A stretch of DNA of 64,000 bases. Origin: Gammaproteobacteria bacterium (GTDB taxonomy: Bacteria; Pseudomonadota; Gammaproteobacteria; HK1). Positions 1 through 10,780 of the stretch are shown in pieces. A model generated the notes under the pieces. That model had not been told where the DNA came from and made no database searches. It saw nothing but the letters and a program-made list of their open reading frames with translations. The stretch is from NCBI GenBank assembly GCA_021773635.1, contig JAJFJV010000021.1, positions 124,001-188,000 of the forward strand, read 5' to 3'. Position 1 is the stretch's first letter, and the number at the start of each line of letters is the position of its first letter. The position numbers and the translations under genes are program-made.

Positions 1-39
1 TATGGCCCCGAGGATAAGAAAGTCTGATAAGGCAATCAT
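1..39 (-). CDS. nuoK: NADH-quinone oxidoreductase subunit K, N-terminal fragment (cut by window edge)
   Basis: Only the first 13 codons are inside the window, reading MIALSDFLILGAI on the minus strand. This matches the start of NuoK, a small three-helix membrane subunit of complex I that helps form the proton-pumping arm. It follows nuoJ directly, as in standard nuo operons. An AAGGGG ribosome-binding sequence lies 9 bases before the ATG and overlaps the nuoJ stop codon, which suggests translational coupling. The rest of the gene, and presumably nuoL to nuoN, lies beyond the left edge. Confidence 0.85.
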   Translation of the reverse strand, partial: MIALSDFLILGAI

Positions 40-52
40 GATATTCAGCCCC

Positions 53-670
53 TTAAGGTGTTTCCGAGTCCGGCCGTTCGGCCGCCATCTTCACCAGGCG
101 CACCCGCTCCCGCGGATTAACCACCACCTGCTCTTCCGGCCGTTGCCCCCGGCGTTTCTTGACGCGCCCGCTCAGGCTCAGCGCAATAGCGGCAACGATA
201 GCTACCAGCAAGATTACCGCGGCTATCTCGAAGGGATAGACATAAACGGTGTACAGCACGCCGCCAAGCTCTTCGATATTGCTATAGGCGGGGCCGTGAT
301 GTGCCGGTGCCGGCACAATGTCCAGCCCAAACTGACTGGGCCCGAGCACCATGACGATTTCCAGCCCCAACAGCACCGCGATGAGAATCCCCACGGGAAG
401 ATAACGACTAAAACCCTCGCGCAGCACCACCAGATTGATATCGAGCATCATGATGATGAACAGGAACAAAACCATGACCGCGCCGACGTACACCAGCACC
501 AGGGTCATGGCCAGGAATTCCGCGTCCAGTAACAGCCAGATTCCGGCGGTGGTGAAAAATGCCAGCACCAAAAAGAGCGCCGCATGGATCGGATTACGCA
601 CCGTAACCACCATGCTTCCGGCAAAAACCAGAATACCGGACAGCGCATAGAAGACGAGTTGTTCCACCAT
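53..670 (-). CDS. nuoJ: NADH-quinone oxidoreductase subunit J
   Basis: NuoJ is a membrane subunit of the proton-translocating arm of complex I. The 205-residue protein begins with MVEQLVFYALSGILV and has five hydrophobic segments in its first 170 residues, including the GAVMVLFLFIIMMLD stretch typical of the family. The C-terminal 30 residues are basic and polar, as expected of a cytoplasmic tail. It lies between nuoI and nuoK in the normal order. The start has no clear Shine-Dalgarno sequence and is separated from nuoI by an unusually long 117-bp spacer that holds an inverted repeat. Confidence 0.96.
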   Translation of the reverse strand: MVEQLVFYALSGILVFAGSMVVTVRNPIHAALFLVLAFFTTAGIWLLLDAEFLAMTLVLVYVGAVMVLFLFIIMMLDINLVVLREGFSRYLPVGILIAVLLGLEIVMVLGPSQFGLDIVPAPAHHGPAYSNIEELGGVLYTVYVYPFEIAAVILLVAIVAAIALSLSGRVKKRRGQRPEEQVVVNPRERVRLVKMAAERPDSETP

Positions 671-706
671 AAAAAACGACCGACAGTCTGTTTTGTTTAA
701 ATCACA

Positions 707-734
707 TTGAAAAAGCCACCAGGGTCTTTTTCAA
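707..734 (-). repeat. Inverted repeat in the nuoI-nuoJ spacer
   Basis: A perfect 9-bp inverted repeat (TTGAAAAAG and CTTTTTCAA) encloses a 10-base loop inside the only long spacer of the visible nuo operon. In the minus-strand transcript it resembles a weak attenuator or an mRNA-processing hairpin: A-rich 5' arm, short GC core, T-run in the 3' arm. Any function is inferred. The other visible nuo junctions are 15 bp or less, or overlap. Confidence 0.5.
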
Positions 735-787
735 CCTCAAACCGGAAGGAATTATCCCACCGGGCTTCAGCTAATTATCTTTCCGGC

Positions 788-1276
788 TTAGCGATACTTC
801 GCGTCCGCCGCCCGATCCTCGGCGATGCGCCCTTCTTCGTCCGCACCTACCGCCAATAACTTCACCTTATTCATCAGCAAATCACTGCGTTTTTCGCCGT
901 GGTATTCATAGATCCGGGTCTCGACAATAGAATCCACCGGGCAGGCCTCTTCACAAAAACCACAGAAAATACATTTACTTAAATCAATGTCATAGCGTGT
1001 GGTACGACGCGATCCATCATCGCGAGGTTCTACATCAATCGTAATGGCCAACGCCGGGCAAACCGCCTCACACAACTTGCAGGCAATGCACCGCTCCTCG
1101 CCATTTTCATAGCGACGCAGCGCATGCAGGCCACGAAAACGCGGTGACTGAGGGGTCTTCTCCTCGGGGTAGCGAATCGTAAACTTCTTCGCAAACAAAT
1201 ATCGCCCGGTCAGAAACAGGCCCTTCCACAGCTCCCACAGCAGAAAAGTCTTGATAAGGTGTTGAGCAGATTTCAT
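788..1276 (-). CDS. nuoI: NADH-quinone oxidoreductase subunit I (two 4Fe-4S clusters)
   Basis: NuoI is the ferredoxin-like subunit that passes electrons to NuoB through clusters N6a and N6b. Two CxxCxxCxxxCP motifs are visible: C63, C66, C69, C73 in [12 protein letters not shown] and C102, C105, C108, C112 in [12 protein letters not shown]. The 162-residue length is the family norm. The basic, hydrophobic N-terminus suits its position at the membrane interface. It follows nuoH after 13 bp. Confidence 0.98.
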   Translation of the reverse strand: MKSAQHLIKTFLLWELWKGLFLTGRYLFAKKFTIRYPEEKTPQSPRFRGLHALRRYENGEERCIACKLCEAVCPALAITIDVEPRDDGSRRTTRYDIDLSKCIFCGFCEEACPVDSIVETRIYEYHGEKRSDLLMNKVKLLAVGADEEGRIAEDRAADAKYR

Positions 1277-1289
1277 GGCGTTTTCCTAA

Positions 1290-2357
1290 CTAGTCGAACC
1301 AGGGGCCAATGCCAGCAGCAATCGCCACGCCAATTACCAGGATCCATACCAGGGTAACGGGAATAAATACCTTCCACCCCAGACGCATGATCTGGTCATA
1401 ACGGTAACGCGGGAAGGTTGCGCGGAACCAGAGATAGAAAAATAGAAACAGCGCGACCTTAAACACGAACCAGTGGAAGCCGGAATCCAATAGCGAACCC
1501 AGCGGACTCGCCAGGGTCTCTGCCGATGCCATGCCCTCAAAGGGAGACAACCAGCCACCCAGAAACATGACCGAGGAGAGCACGCTAATCAGGATCATAT
1601 TGGCGTATTCGGCCATGAAGAATACCGAGAAACTCATGCCTGAATATTCCACGTGGAAGCCGGCAACGATCTCTGACTCACCCTCTGAAACGTCAAAGGG
1701 AGCACGATTGGTCTCGGCCACGCCCGAAATGAAATAGACCACAAAAAGGGGCAACAAGGGCCACACAAACCAGTGACCAAAACCACCGGCCTGGGCATTT
1801 ACGATTTCACCCAGATTGAGACTACCCGCCGCCATAAGCACCCCGACGAGCGCAAACCCCATGGCAATTTCGTAGGAAACCATCTGCGCCGCCGAACGCA
1901 TGGCACCAAGCAAGGCATATTTGGAGTTGGAGGCCCAACCGGCGATGATCACACCGTAAATACCCATCGAGGTCATTGCGAGGATATAGAGCAAACCTGC
2001 GTTGAGATCCGCCAGCACCCGACCCGCTCCGAAGGGCACTACCGCCCACGCCGACAAGGCCGTGGCAAGCGAGACAATCGGAGCAAGAATAAAGAGGAAG
2101 CGATTGGCTCCCGCGGGGATAATGATTTCCTTGAAGGCCAGCTTCACGGCATCCGCGATGGGTTGCAGGAGACCGATGGGCCCCACTCGATTGGGCCCCA
2201 TACGCACCTGCATAAAGCCAATAACCCGGCGTTCGGCGTAGGTCAGATAGGCCACGCAGAGCAACAATGGCGTCACGATGGCGATGATCTTCAGCAAGAT
2301 CAGCGTCAGGGTCTGCAGGCCGCTTGGCAACAGGTCAAGCAATGGAATCTCAGGCAT
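1290..2357 (-). CDS. nuoH: NADH-quinone oxidoreductase subunit H
   Basis: NuoH is the membrane subunit that sits against the quinone-binding site. The 355-residue protein has about eight hydrophobic helices and the conserved loops [20 protein letters not shown] (residues about 40-60) and the acidic [20 protein letters not shown] region, both hallmarks of NuoH/ND1. Its start overlaps the nuoG stop by 8 bp, which suggests translational coupling. Confidence 0.98.
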   Translation of the reverse strand: MPEIPLLDLLPSGLQTLTLILLKIIAIVTPLLLCVAYLTYAERRVIGFMQVRMGPNRVGPIGLLQPIADAVKLAFKEIIIPAGANRFLFILAPIVSLATALSAWAVVPFGAGRVLADLNAGLLYILAMTSMGIYGVIIAGWASNSKYALLGAMRSAAQMVSYEIAMGFALVGVLMAAGSLNLGEIVNAQAGGFGHWFVWPLLPLFVVYFISGVAETNRAPFDVSEGESEIVAGFHVEYSGMSFSVFFMAEYANMILISVLSSVMFLGGWLSPFEGMASAETLASPLGSLLDSGFHWFVFKVALFLFFYLWFRATFPRYRYDQIMRLGWKVFIPVTLVWILVIGVAIAAGIGPWFD

Positions 2358-4704
2358 CTGCTTGTCCCTCCGCGCTGTTTGTCAGCGTGATGCTGCCAAA
2401 ACTCGCCCCCAGACTGGCATCCGTGGCCGTTCCCGCGGGCACTCGCACGCAGGCATCCGGAACGGCCCCGTCAATACGCAAGGCACAGCGCGCCTGTGCA
2501 CCGTTTTGGGAGACCATCACCTCTTCAGCCTCCAGCAGGCCAAGCCGTTCCGCCAGTGCCGGATTAATGGCGGCATAGTCTGCATCACCATCGACAGTTT
2601 GCTGCAAGGCGCTCGCGCGACGAACCAGGCTATCAGTCGTATAAGGCGCCGTGTCACCGATGCGTTGCAATTCACTCACGGCAACACTCATAAGCCGTTC
2701 CGGCATCGGGAAATCAGTGCCAAACGGTATCCTGGGACGATTAACCAAATCACGCAGTTCGGTCAGAACCCCGGTGGAATCCCCATATTCAAAACCGTCC
2801 GCATCCACCAGATTCCCCAGTACCCTCAATACTTTCCAAGCCGGGCGAGCTTCTCCCGGTGGAGCTGCCGCACCGGCGAAGCTTTGCCATTCTCCAGCGA
2901 GATTGACGAAGGTGCCAGAAGTTTCCGGATACAGCCCGACGGGAAGTAACACGTCGGCATAGGCTTCCATTTCAGCACTGTGATAAGCCGATGCCATGAC
3001 CACGAACTCCGCCTTGTTAAGGGCCTCGCGCGCCAAAGCGGCATCAGCGCAGTCACGTTCCGGCTCAAATCCGAGCAGCAGATAGGCATCAAGCTGCTGT
3101 GCAAACATTTCCGCCGTCGCCAGACCCGTGTTCACGGATGCACCAGCGGGGCCACGATGGGGTACGCAGCCAGCAAGCCAGGCACCGGCAGCATTCGCCC
3201 CCTCAGGCAGGGTGCCGAGCACCGCACCAGAGGCACCGGCAATCCGCTCGGCAATGGCACGCAATGCCGCCGCATCGGGATGATTCAGGGCTGAAGCCCC
3301 CAGCAAGACTATACTGCGCTCGCCCGACTTCAGCCGCTTGGCGATAGCCGCCTGACCGTCGCTGGCCTGGGCCGTGACATCCGTCGCGTCAAGCGCCGCG
3401 GCAATTCCAGCCAGGTTATCGAACAATTCAGCAGGGGGTACGACAATCTGTTCTTCAAGCTTGCAGTTAAAGGCGTAATTCACCGGATTAACCGCCATTA
3501 ATGCGCCACCCGCCTGCACCGCCTTGCGTACCCGATGCTGGAGCATTGGCTGCTCCTTGCGCAAATTGGAACCGATGAGTAGTACGGCATCCTGCTGCTC
3601 GAGTTCTGCAATAGTGCAACCCAGGCCCGGGGCCAAAGGTGCAGTTTGCTGGTCACGCACATCCTGGACGCGTAGACGATGGTCGATACTTTCGCTGCCG
3701 AGAGCACGCCCCAGTTTCTGTAACAGATAGAGCTCCTCAACGGTCTGCGAGGCCGAAGCCAGCGCACCCAGGCCCGTACCAGCGTGCTTTTTCAGGCCCT
3801 CTGCTGCTGCCTGCAAGGCAGTATCCCAATCTACTTCCTTCCACTTGCCATCACGCCGCAACATCGGCTTCTGCAGGCGATCTTCGGTATACAGACCCTG
3901 GTAGCTGAAGCGGTCACGATCGGAAATCCAGACCTCGTTAATAGCGGCATTGTCCCGCGGCACCGCACGTAAAACCTGATTGCGCAGAGTATGAATCGAA
4001 ATATTCGAACCCACGCCATCGTGCGCACCGATGCCCGCATGCTGACGTAATTCCCATGCACGCCCCTGGAAACGATTAACCTTGGAGGTCAAGGCACCCA
4101 CAGGACAGATATCAATAATGTTGCCGGATAATTCCGAATCCAGGCTCTGCTCGATGAAGGTCCCGATCTCCACCCACTCACCACGCCCGGTGGCCCCCAT
4201 CTGAGGCATCCCGGCAACCTCCTTGCCAAAACGGACGCAACGGGTGCAATGGATACAGCGGGTCATTTCAGTGGCGATTAGCGGTCCGATATCCTTTTCC
4301 CGCACCGCGCGCTTGCCTTCCTGATAGCGCGAGACATCCTTGCCATAACCCAGGGCCAGGTCCTGCAGTTCACACTCGCCGCCCTGATCGCAGATGGGGC
4401 AATCCAGCGGATGATTGATGAGCAGAAACTCCATGACCGCTTTCTGCGCCCCGCGGGCAAGTGGTGAACCGGTATAGACCTGCATACCCTCAGCCACGGT
4501 GGTCGCACAGGCCGGTAGCGGCTTCGGAATCTTGTCTACCTGCACCAGACACATACGGCAGTTGGCCGCTATGGACAGCTTGGGGTGATAGCAGAAGCGC
4601 GGGAGCTTTATCCCGGCATCATCCGCGGCCTGGATCACCCGTGAGCCAGGCTTGGCCTGTACGGGGATACCGTCGATTTCTAAATTTATCAGGTCGTCGC
4701 TCAT
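2350..4704 (-). CDS. nuoG: NADH-quinone oxidoreductase subunit G
   Basis: NuoG is the large iron-sulfur subunit of the peripheral arm. The N-terminal ferredoxin domain holds C38, C49, C52 and C66 for a 2Fe-2S cluster. H98 with C102, C105 and C111 forms the His-Cys3 cluster site, and C150, C153 and C156 plus a cysteine near residue 200 ([10 protein letters not shown]) bind another 4Fe-4S cluster. The remainder is a molybdopterin-oxidoreductase-like domain that has no molybdenum role in this family. At 784 residues it is of usual proteobacterial length. Confidence 0.97.
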   Translation of the reverse strand: MSDDLINLEIDGIPVQAKPGSRVIQAADDAGIKLPRFCYHPKLSIAANCRMCLVQVDKIPKPLPACATTVAEGMQVYTGSPLARGAQKAVMEFLLINHPLDCPICDQGGECELQDLALGYGKDVSRYQEGKRAVREKDIGPLIATEMTRCIHCTRCVRFGKEVAGMPQMGATGRGEWVEIGTFIEQSLDSELSGNIIDICPVGALTSKVNRFQGRAWELRQHAGIGAHDGVGSNISIHTLRNQVLRAVPRDNAAINEVWISDRDRFSYQGLYTEDRLQKPMLRRDGKWKEVDWDTALQAAAEGLKKHAGTGLGALASASQTVEELYLLQKLGRALGSESIDHRLRVQDVRDQQTAPLAPGLGCTIAELEQQDAVLLIGSNLRKEQPMLQHRVRKAVQAGGALMAVNPVNYAFNCKLEEQIVVPPAELFDNLAGIAAALDATDVTAQASDGQAAIAKRLKSGERSIVLLGASALNHPDAAALRAIAERIAGASGAVLGTLPEGANAAGAWLAGCVPHRGPAGASVNTGLATAEMFAQQLDAYLLLGFEPERDCADAALAREALNKAEFVVMASAYHSAEMEAYADVLLPVGLYPETSGTFVNLAGEWQSFAGAAAPPGEARPAWKVLRVLGNLVDADGFEYGDSTGVLTELRDLVNRPRIPFGTDFPMPERLMSVAVSELQRIGDTAPYTTDSLVRRASALQQTVDGDADYAAINPALAERLGLLEAEEVMVSQNGAQARCALRIDGAVPDACVRVPAGTATDASLGASFGSITLTNSAEGQADA

Positions 4705-4718
4705 GGTTTCATCTGTAA

Positions 4719-6017
4719 TCAGGCGGCGTCACTGCGGACACTACCCGGTCCGACCAGACAACGTTTGTGCTCTATGTGGTATTCGAATTCCTCACGGAAC
4801 CGTCTCAAAAAGCCCTTCACCGGCCACGCTGCTGCATCGCCCAGGGCGCAAATCGTCTTGCCTTCGATATTGCTGGCAACATCGAACAGCAGGTCGAGGT
4901 CCTCAGGCACACCTTGACCATGCTCAATCCGGCTCACAATCCGGTGCATCCAGCCGGTCCCCTCGCGACAGGGTGTGCACTGGCCACAGGATTCCATTTG
5001 GTAGAAGCGGCTCAGGCGTTCAAGCACCTTGACCATGCAGGTGTGCTCATCCATAACGATAACCGCACCGGAGCCCAGCATGGAGCCAGACTTCTGTACA
5101 CCGTCATAGTCCATGGTGGTTTCCATCATGATCTCGCCTGGCACCACCGGCATCGAGGAACCACCGGGAATAACTGCCTTTATTTTGGCTCCATTGAGCA
5201 TCCCGCCAGCCATTTCCAGCAATTCGGAAAAAGGGGTACCCATGGGCATCTCATAGTTGCCCGGCTTGTTCACGTGACCAGAGACGGAAAAAACCTTGGT
5301 TCCTGCCGCCGAGGGAATGCCGAGACTGGTAAACCACTCGGCACCGTTACGCATAATCGCCGCGGCTGAGGCAAAAGTCTCGACATTGTTAATCGTCGTG
5401 GGTCGGCCATAGACCCCGAAGTTGGCCGGAAATGGAGGTTTGAAACGTGGCCTGCCCATTTTACCTTCGAGGGATTCGATCAGCGCCGTTTCTTCACCGC
5501 AGATATAGGCGCCGGCACCCAGCACGACATAGAGTTCAAAATCCCAGCCAGAGCCCTGGATGTTCTTGCCCAACATGCCCAGATCGTAGGCCTCCTTGAG
5601 GGCGGCCTCCACGCGCTTGAAGGGCTCATCCATAAACTCGCCGCGCATATAGATATAACCAACACTGGCGGCCATGGTATAGCCGCCGATGGCAAGGCCT
5701 TCAATCAACTGATGCGGATTGAAGCGCAGGATATCGCGATCCTTGCAGGTACCCGGCTCACTTTCATCCGCGTTACAAACCACATAATTCTGGTCGTTGC
5801 CGTTGCGTGGCATGAAGCTCCATTTCAGGCCTGAGGGAAAACCGGCACCGCCGCGCCCGCGCAGGCCGGAAGCCTTGAGCTCGCCGATCACGTCATCGGA
5901 GGCCTGCTTCTCACTCAGGACTTTTTTCCAGCCCTCGTAGCCTCCAATGGAAAGATAATTCTCCAGCGTCCACGGCTGGTCGAATTTCATAGTCACAAAG
6001 CAAACGTCATTCGCCAT
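4719..6017 (-). CDS. nuoF: NADH-quinone oxidoreductase subunit F (NADH- and FMN-binding)
   Basis: NuoF binds NADH and FMN and takes the first electrons into complex I. The FMN/NADH glycine loop [10 protein letters not shown] is at residues 54-63. The N3 4Fe-4S cluster ligands are C344, C347 and C350 in [11 protein letters not shown] and C390 in TICALGDA. Length is 432 residues. A second in-frame ATG at residue 10 ([10 protein letters not shown]) could be the true start; the family alignment does not settle this. It lies 6 bp after nuoE and 14 bp before nuoG. Confidence 0.97.
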   Translation of the reverse strand: MANDVCFVTMKFDQPWTLENYLSIGGYEGWKKVLSEKQASDDVIGELKASGLRGRGGAGFPSGLKWSFMPRNGNDQNYVVCNADESEPGTCKDRDILRFNPHQLIEGLAIGGYTMAASVGYIYMRGEFMDEPFKRVEAALKEAYDLGMLGKNIQGSGWDFELYVVLGAGAYICGEETALIESLEGKMGRPRFKPPFPANFGVYGRPTTINNVETFASAAAIMRNGAEWFTSLGIPSAAGTKVFSVSGHVNKPGNYEMPMGTPFSELLEMAGGMLNGAKIKAVIPGGSSMPVVPGEIMMETTMDYDGVQKSGSMLGSGAVIVMDEHTCMVKVLERLSRFYQMESCGQCTPCREGTGWMHRIVSRIEHGQGVPEDLDLLFDVASNIEGKTICALGDAAAWPVKGFLRRFREEFEYHIEHKRCLVGPGSVRSDAA

Positions 6018-6023
6018 AGCGGG

Positions 6024-6512
6024 TCACTCCAGGGTATCCAGTATGGCGTCCACCTTTTCAGGGGTCAGGTCGACGTGGTACACGTGATCCACCATCATCA
6101 TCGGCGCCCCGCAACACGCCGCCAGACATTCTTCCTCTGCCTTCAGGTGGATACGGCCATCAGCGGTACTCTCGCCACGCTTGATATCCAGCTTGTTTTC
6201 GAGATGGGCAATGATGTCGTCGGCACCTCGTAACATGCAGGAAATGTTGTTACAGACGGACACACTGTGACGCCCGCAGGGCTCAGTTTCCAGCATGGAA
6301 TAGAAGCTTGCGACCTCATAGACATCGATAGGTGTCAGGTCCAGATAGTCGGCAACACCATCCATCAATTCTTTACTGAGGTAACCATTATTTTCATGCT
6401 GGGCAGCCCGCAGTGCCCCCAAAATTGAGGAACGGCGCTGCTCAGGAGGAAATTTAGTGCACCAATGGTCAATCTCGGCCCGCAGGCTCTCTGAAAGTGG
6501 CTGTACACTCAT
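6024..6512 (-). CDS. nuoE: NADH-quinone oxidoreductase subunit E (2Fe-2S)
   Basis: NuoE carries the N1a 2Fe-2S cluster beside the FMN site. The thioredoxin-like ferredoxin motif is intact: C87 and C92 (Cx4C) and C129 and C133 (Cx3C, in ECLAACCGAP). Length is 162 residues, close to E. coli NuoE. The start codon shares one base with the nuoD stop (TGATG), so translation is probably coupled. Confidence 0.97.
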   Translation of the reverse strand: MSVQPLSESLRAEIDHWCTKFPPEQRRSSILGALRAAQHENNGYLSKELMDGVADYLDLTPIDVYEVASFYSMLETEPCGRHSVSVCNNISCMLRGADDIIAHLENKLDIKRGESTADGRIHLKAEEECLAACCGAPMMMVDHVYHVDLTPEKVDAILDTLE

Positions 6513-7765
6513 CAGCGGTCAATCTCCCCGAATACAATGTCCTGGGTACCAATAACTGCCACCACATCCGCCAGCATATGGCCACGTACCATTTCATCCA
6601 TGGATGAGAGGTGGGCAAAGCCCGGCGCCCGCACCTTCAGCCGATACGGCTTGTTGGCACCGTCGGAGACGAGATACACACCAAACTCGCCCTTGGGCGC
6701 CTCTACCGCGGCATAAGCCTCGCCTGCAGGGATGCAATAACCCTCGGTAAACAGCTTGAAGTGATGAATCAGGGCCTCCATGTCCCCCTTCATCTCTTCG
6801 CGGCGAGGCGGTGAAAACTTGTGATCGTCGAGTTTTACCGGGCCGGGGTTGGCACGCAGCCAGTCCACACATTGGCGAATAATGCGGTTGGACTGACGCA
6901 TTTCCTCGACGCGAACCAGATAACGGTCATAACAATCCCCGTTAACACCCACGGGAATATCAAAATCGAGCTGGTCGTAGACCTCGTAGGACTGCTTCTT
7001 GCGCAGGTCCCATTCCACACCGGAACCGCGCAGCATCGGGCCTGTGAAGCCAAGCTGGAGTGCGCGTTCGGGAGAAACCGCCGCGATACCTACGGTGCGC
7101 TGCTTCCAGATGCGATTGTCCGTCAGCAGGGTCTCGTATTCGTCCACGCAAGCCGGGAACCGATCGGTGAAATCCTCGATAAAATCGAGCACCGAACCTT
7201 CCCGGGGAGTGTTAAGTCCCCGCAGGGTTTGGGCGTCACGCCACTGTGAGGGGCTGTACTGGGGCATCTGATCCGGCAAATCCCGGGCTACGCCACCCGG
7301 CCGATAATAAGTCGCGTGCATGCGCGCGCCGGAGACGGCCTCGTACACATCCAGCAGATCTTCCCGCTCCCGGAACGCATACAGAAAGATGGTCATCGCA
7401 CCGATATCAAGACCGTGCGTACCCACCCACATCAGGTGATTGAGAACGCGGGTAATCTCATCAAACATCACCCGGATGTACTGGGCCCGCACTGGCGCGG
7501 TAATCCCCAGCAATTTCTCCAGCGCGAGCACGTAACCGTGCTCATTGCACATCATGGAGACGTAATCGAGGCGGTCCATATAACCGATGCTCTGGTTATA
7601 GGGTTTGGTTTCTGCGAGCTTCTCGGTGCCCCGATGGAGCAGGCCGATATGCGGGTCCGCGCCTTCGATAACCTCGCCGTCCATTTCCAGAATAAGACGT
7701 AGCACACCGTGGGCCGCCGGATGCTGAGGACCAAAATTCAGGGTGAAATTGCGGACTTCAGGCAT
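6512..7765 (-). CDS. nuoD: NADH-quinone oxidoreductase subunit D
   Basis: NuoD is the 49-kDa subunit that forms the quinone cavity with NuoB. The N-terminus [19 protein letters not shown] and the C-terminus DIVFGEIDR are diagnostic, and the length is 417 residues. The frame is open seven codons further upstream, but the ATG at 7765 is chosen because GAGGAAGG sits 5 bases before it and the family starts here. It overlaps the end of nuoC by 8 bp. nuoC and nuoD are separate genes, unlike the fused nuoCD of E. coli. Confidence 0.97.
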   Translation of the reverse strand: MPEVRNFTLNFGPQHPAAHGVLRLILEMDGEVIEGADPHIGLLHRGTEKLAETKPYNQSIGYMDRLDYVSMMCNEHGYVLALEKLLGITAPVRAQYIRVMFDEITRVLNHLMWVGTHGLDIGAMTIFLYAFREREDLLDVYEAVSGARMHATYYRPGGVARDLPDQMPQYSPSQWRDAQTLRGLNTPREGSVLDFIEDFTDRFPACVDEYETLLTDNRIWKQRTVGIAAVSPERALQLGFTGPMLRGSGVEWDLRKKQSYEVYDQLDFDIPVGVNGDCYDRYLVRVEEMRQSNRIIRQCVDWLRANPGPVKLDDHKFSPPRREEMKGDMEALIHHFKLFTEGYCIPAGEAYAAVEAPKGEFGVYLVSDGANKPYRLKVRAPGFAHLSSMDEMVRGHMLADVVAVIGTQDIVFGEIDR

Positions 7766-8459
7766 CTTGGCCTTCCTCTTCCACAACCGGCTCGACCTGA
7801 AGCGGTTCTTCGCGGATAACCCGCGGAACCAGGGTCCTCGGCTCTATCTCTACCGGTTCATAAATCACGCGTTTTTGCTCCGCGTCATAACGCATTTCCA
7901 CATGTCCGCTGAGAGGGAAATCCTTGCGGAAGGGATGTCCAACAAAACCATAGTCAGTCAGTATTCGGCGCAAATCCGGATGTCCATCGAAATGGATACC
8001 GAACAGATCAAAGGCCTCGCGCTCGTACCAGTTGGCAGAGTTCCAGATATCCACCACTGAAGGCACCTGTGGTGTATCGCCAGGGGCTGGTACGCGTATC
8101 CGCAGGCGACGATTGTGGCGGATGGAAAGCAAGTGATAAACCACCGCAAAACGTTCCTTGCCCGGCCAGCTGCAGTTACCAAAGTCGCCCTGACCAACGG
8201 CCCGGGAAAAACCACTGGCAGTGGCAGTCTCACTGGTCTCCCAATCGCCCAGTCCGTAGCCCGAGTAATCGATGCCACAGAGGTCGATCAGTTGTTCAAA
8301 GGAAAATTCATCACGGTCACACAGCGCCCGCGCCACTCCGAGGATATGGGCTGCATCAACTTCGATGGTCAGTTCGCCGGCAGCAAGGGTGCAGGCACTC
8401 AGCTCACTCCCAAACTGTGCTTCCAGCAGGTCCCGCAGGATTTCGTTGCTTGTCGCCAT
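7758..8459 (-). CDS. nuoC: NADH-quinone oxidoreductase subunit C
   Basis: NuoC is the 30-kDa peripheral-arm subunit. The 233-residue protein carries the family signatures [20 protein letters not shown] (about residues 105-125) and [22 protein letters not shown] with the following [13 protein letters not shown]. An internal stretch around [21 protein letters not shown] looks like a lineage-specific loop. It lies between nuoB and nuoD with an 8-bp gap and an 8-bp overlap. Confidence 0.95.
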   Translation of the reverse strand: MATSNEILRDLLEAQFGSELSACTLAAGELTIEVDAAHILGVARALCDRDEFSFEQLIDLCGIDYSGYGLGDWETSETATASGFSRAVGQGDFGNCSWPGKERFAVVYHLLSIRHNRRLRIRVPAPGDTPQVPSVVDIWNSANWYEREAFDLFGIHFDGHPDLRRILTDYGFVGHPFRKDFPLSGHVEMRYDAEQKRVIYEPVEIEPRTLVPRVIREEPLQVEPVVEEEGQDA

Positions 8460-8467
8460 GAGTTTGC

Positions 8468-8947
8468 CTAGCGCGCCGCTATGGTGTTGGTTCGCCGAAT
8501 CTTGTTATGTAACTGGAGAATGCCGTAGAGCAGCGCCTCCGCCGTCGGGGGGCAACCGGGCACATAGACATCGACCGGCACGATGCGGTCACAACCGCGT
8601 ACCACCGAGTAGGAATAGTGATAGTAGCCACCGCCATTGGCACAGGAGCCCATGGAGATCACCCAGCGTGGCTCTGACATCTGGTCATAAACCTTGCGTA
8701 GCGCCGGCGCCATCTTATTGACCAGGGTACCGGCAACGATCATCACGTCTGACTGCCGCGGACTGGGGCGGAAGACCATACCAAAACGGTCCAGATCGTA
8801 GCGCGCCGCACCGGCGTGCATCATCTCTACCGCGCAACAGGCCAGCCCGAAGGTCATGGGCCACATGGAACCCGTGCGGGCCCAGTTAATCAGCTTGTCG
8901 GCCGTGGTGGTTACCACGCCCTCCGGGAGCACCCCTTCTATTCCCAT
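8468..8947 (-). CDS. nuoB: NADH-quinone oxidoreductase subunit B (cluster N2)
   Basis: NuoB holds the terminal N2 4Fe-4S cluster that reduces quinone. Its ligands are visible: the tandem C37-C38 ([10 protein letters not shown]), C102 (GSCANGGG) and C132 ([11 protein letters not shown]). Length is 159 residues. The start overlaps the end of nuoA by 10 bp. Confidence 0.98.
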   Translation of the reverse strand: MGIEGVLPEGVVTTTADKLINWARTGSMWPMTFGLACCAVEMMHAGAARYDLDRFGMVFRPSPRQSDVMIVAGTLVNKMAPALRKVYDQMSEPRWVISMGSCANGGGYYHYSYSVVRGCDRIVPVDVYVPGCPPTAEALLYGILQLHNKIRRTNTIAAR

Positions 8948-9294
8948 TCCAGTGCCCCTTTACGCCATTCGTAGATAAAGCCGATGGTCAGCACCGTGAG
9001 AAAAAGCAACAGTGCCAGCAAACCAAACCTTCCGATCTGATCCAGCACTACCGCCCAGGGAAACAAAAAGGCGATTTCGAGATCAAAGATGATGAACAGG
9101 ATGGCCACCAGGTAGTAGCGCACATCGAACTTCATGCGGGCGTCATCAAAGGGTTCAAAGCCACACTCGTAGGGAGACAGCTTTTGATCATCCGGCCGCC
9201 GGGGACCAAGAATTGAGCCGGCCATAATCATCATCGAGCCCATCACCAGGCTGACCACGATAAACTCCAGCACGGGCAGATAATTCTCAAGCAT
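8938..9294 (-). CDS. nuoA: NADH-quinone oxidoreductase subunit A (first gene of nuo operon)
   Basis: NuoA is a three-helix membrane subunit. The 118-residue protein has the conserved loop [40 protein letters not shown] spread over residues about 43-83. It is the first gene of the operon and starts 74 bp after the 3' end of tRNA-Leu, on the same strand. Read-through from the secG/tRNA transcript or a promoter in that gap could drive the operon; no strong promoter stands out. Confidence 0.97.
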   Translation of the reverse strand: MLENYLPVLEFIVVSLVMGSMMIMAGSILGPRRPDDQKLSPYECGFEPFDDARMKFDVRYYLVAILFIIFDLEIAFLFPWAVVLDQIGRFGLLALLLFLTVLTIGFIYEWRKGALEWE

Positions 9295-9368
9295 GTTCAG
9301 CCATCCTGTCGCTCACGCACATCCCCAATTGGATACTCAGTATCCCGTATTCGCACTTAAATAAAACC

Positions 9369-9453
9369 TGGTGCCGATGGCCGGACTCGAACCGGCACGG
9401 CTTGCGCCACTGCCCCCTCAAGACAGCGTGTCTACCAATTCCACCACATCGGC
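9369..9453 (-). tRNA. tRNA-Leu (anticodon GAG)
   Basis: The 85-nt minus-strand sequence folds as a class II tRNA. The acceptor arms GCCGATG and CATCGGC pair perfectly. The D-arm, an anticodon loop reading TTGAGGG (anticodon GAG) on a CTGTC/GGCAG stem, a long variable arm and a GGTTCGAGTCC T-arm are all present, and the 3' CCA is encoded. It lies downstream of secG, the classic place for this tRNA in gammaproteobacteria. Confidence 0.97.
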
Positions 9454-9483
9454 AATAGGGTTCTCAAACTGGGCGGAGCACCA

Positions 9484-9852
9484 TTATCCGCCCTGCCCCG
9501 TTTCCTTCCCACCCGGAACTGAGGGCAGATCGGATACCGGTGCAGCTTTTTCTTTTCCGGTCTGGAGGCCACCATCCACTACCGGTGCCTCCACCCGCTC
9601 GACGATGCTCCGGCGCTCCACGTTGCGACCGCTGAGGTAGCCCAGGCCGAGACTGGTACTGAAAAAAATCACTGCGAGGATAGCCGTGGTACGGGTAAGA
9701 AAGGTTGCCGGCCCGCGACTTCCGAATACAGAACCGGCGCTACCGCTACCGAAGGCAGCACCTGCATCTGCGCCCTTGCCGTGCTGCAACAGCACCAGGC
9801 CGATAAGCCCCAGGGCAACCAGGACATGCACCGAGAGCAAAAAAGTCTGCAT
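9484..9852 (-). CDS. secG: Preprotein translocase subunit SecG
   Basis: SecG is the small accessory subunit of the SecYEG channel. The 122-residue protein has two hydrophobic helices (residues about 2-22 and 52-72) joined by the conserved linker LLQHGKGADAGAAFGSGSAGSVFGSRG. The C-terminal 45 residues are polar and poorly conserved. It starts 2 bp after the tpiA stop codon, so the pair is almost certainly co-transcribed. Confidence 0.97.
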   Translation of the reverse strand: MQTFLLSVHVLVALGLIGLVLLQHGKGADAGAAFGSGSAGSVFGSRGPATFLTRTTAILAVIFFSTSLGLGYLSGRNVERRSIVERVEAPVVDGGLQTGKEKAAPVSDLPSVPGGKETGQGG

Positions 9853-9854
9853 CG

Positions 9855-10607
9855 CTAGGCCGCCGCCGCGCAGATGGTAACAAAGTCTTCGGCCTTGAGG
9901 GACGCACCACCAATCAGACCACCATCTATATCAGGCTGGCCAAACAGAGTGGCTGCATTAGCCGCATTGGCACTGCCACCGTAGAGTATACGAACACCCT
10001 CCGCGGCCGCTGCATCCTCTGCAGCAATACGACTGCGAATGAAGGCATGCACGTCCTGGGCCTGCTCCGGAGTAGCTGTCATACCAGTGCCAATGGCCCA
10101 GACCGGCTCGTAGGCAATGACGCTATTGCATAAAGCCTGCACACCCGCGGCGGTAAGTACCGCGTCAATCTGCCGGGCAATCACAGATTCCATAGCACCG
10201 CTTTCCCGTTCTTCCAGGCTCTCGCCCACACACAGGATGGGGATCAGCCCTTCATCACGAGCCCGCAGAAATTTCTTGCTAACCAGCGCATCGTCTTCAC
10301 CATAAAGTGTACGACGCTCCGAATGGCCGATGATCACGTATTCACAACCAACATCCTTCAACATCGCCCCGGACACCTCTCCGGTATAGGCACCGGCTTC
10401 TTCATCCGCCAAATTTTGGGCCCCAAGGGACACACCACTGCCGTTAACCAGTGCGGCAACGCTTTCAAGGTGGATGAAGGGGGGGCAGACGACAACATCT
10501 GCCGCAGGACTGTTTCCGATGCTTGCCACCAACGCCTTTACGAGCGCATTCGCGCTCTCCAGCGAACCATTCATCTTCCAGTTTCCGGCAACAAACTTGC
10601 GGCGCAT
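9855..10607 (-). CDS. tpiA: Triose-phosphate isomerase
   Basis: This enzyme interconverts glyceraldehyde-3-phosphate and dihydroxyacetone phosphate. The 250-residue TIM barrel has the substrate-binding N9 and K11 (GNWKMNG), the electrophilic histidine in GHSERR, the catalytic glutamate in AYEPVWAIGTG, and the phosphate-binding YGGSANAAN loop. It lies between glmM and secG, the usual order. A 173-bp gap separates it from glmM. Confidence 0.98.
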   Translation of the reverse strand: MRRKFVAGNWKMNGSLESANALVKALVASIGNSPAADVVVCPPFIHLESVAALVNGSGVSLGAQNLADEEAGAYTGEVSGAMLKDVGCEYVIIGHSERRTLYGEDDALVSKKFLRARDEGLIPILCVGESLEERESGAMESVIARQIDAVLTAAGVQALCNSVIAYEPVWAIGTGMTATPEQAQDVHAFIRSRIAAEDAAAAEGVRILYGGSANAANAATLFGQPDIDGGLIGGASLKAEDFVTICAAAA

Positions 10608-10675
10608 TCGGGGGTCCTGAGGATTCGGAAAAAACGGCGCAAAGCTTAGCGGCTGGGGTCGGGAAAATCAATTTG

Positions 10676-10760
10676 CAGGAGCGCTTTTTTTTGCTTCTCC
10701 TGAACACGGAAAAAGGCGCTGGACAGGGGCCCCCGTTTCATGATTCTTTTTGCGCCGAAA
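10676..10760 (-). repeat. Inverted repeats in the glmM-tpiA gap (possible terminator)
   Basis: Reading the minus strand after glmM, GGCGC and GCGCC arms enclose a GC-rich core containing GGGGCCCC and are followed by TTTTT. Further on, CAGGAG and CTCCTG arms flank a run of eight A residues. The first structure could act as a weak intrinsic terminator and the second could lie close to a tpiA promoter. Pairing is imperfect and the function is a guess. Confidence 0.3.
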
Positions 10761-10780
10761 CCCCTTTTGAGATAGCGACG

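Noticed and set aside
1773-2390. Long antisense frames over nuoH, carB, folP, dnaK, metH and others
   Set aside because: They mirror GC-rich genes in the opposite strand, have no family motifs or ribosome-binding sites, and lie wholly within well-supported genes.
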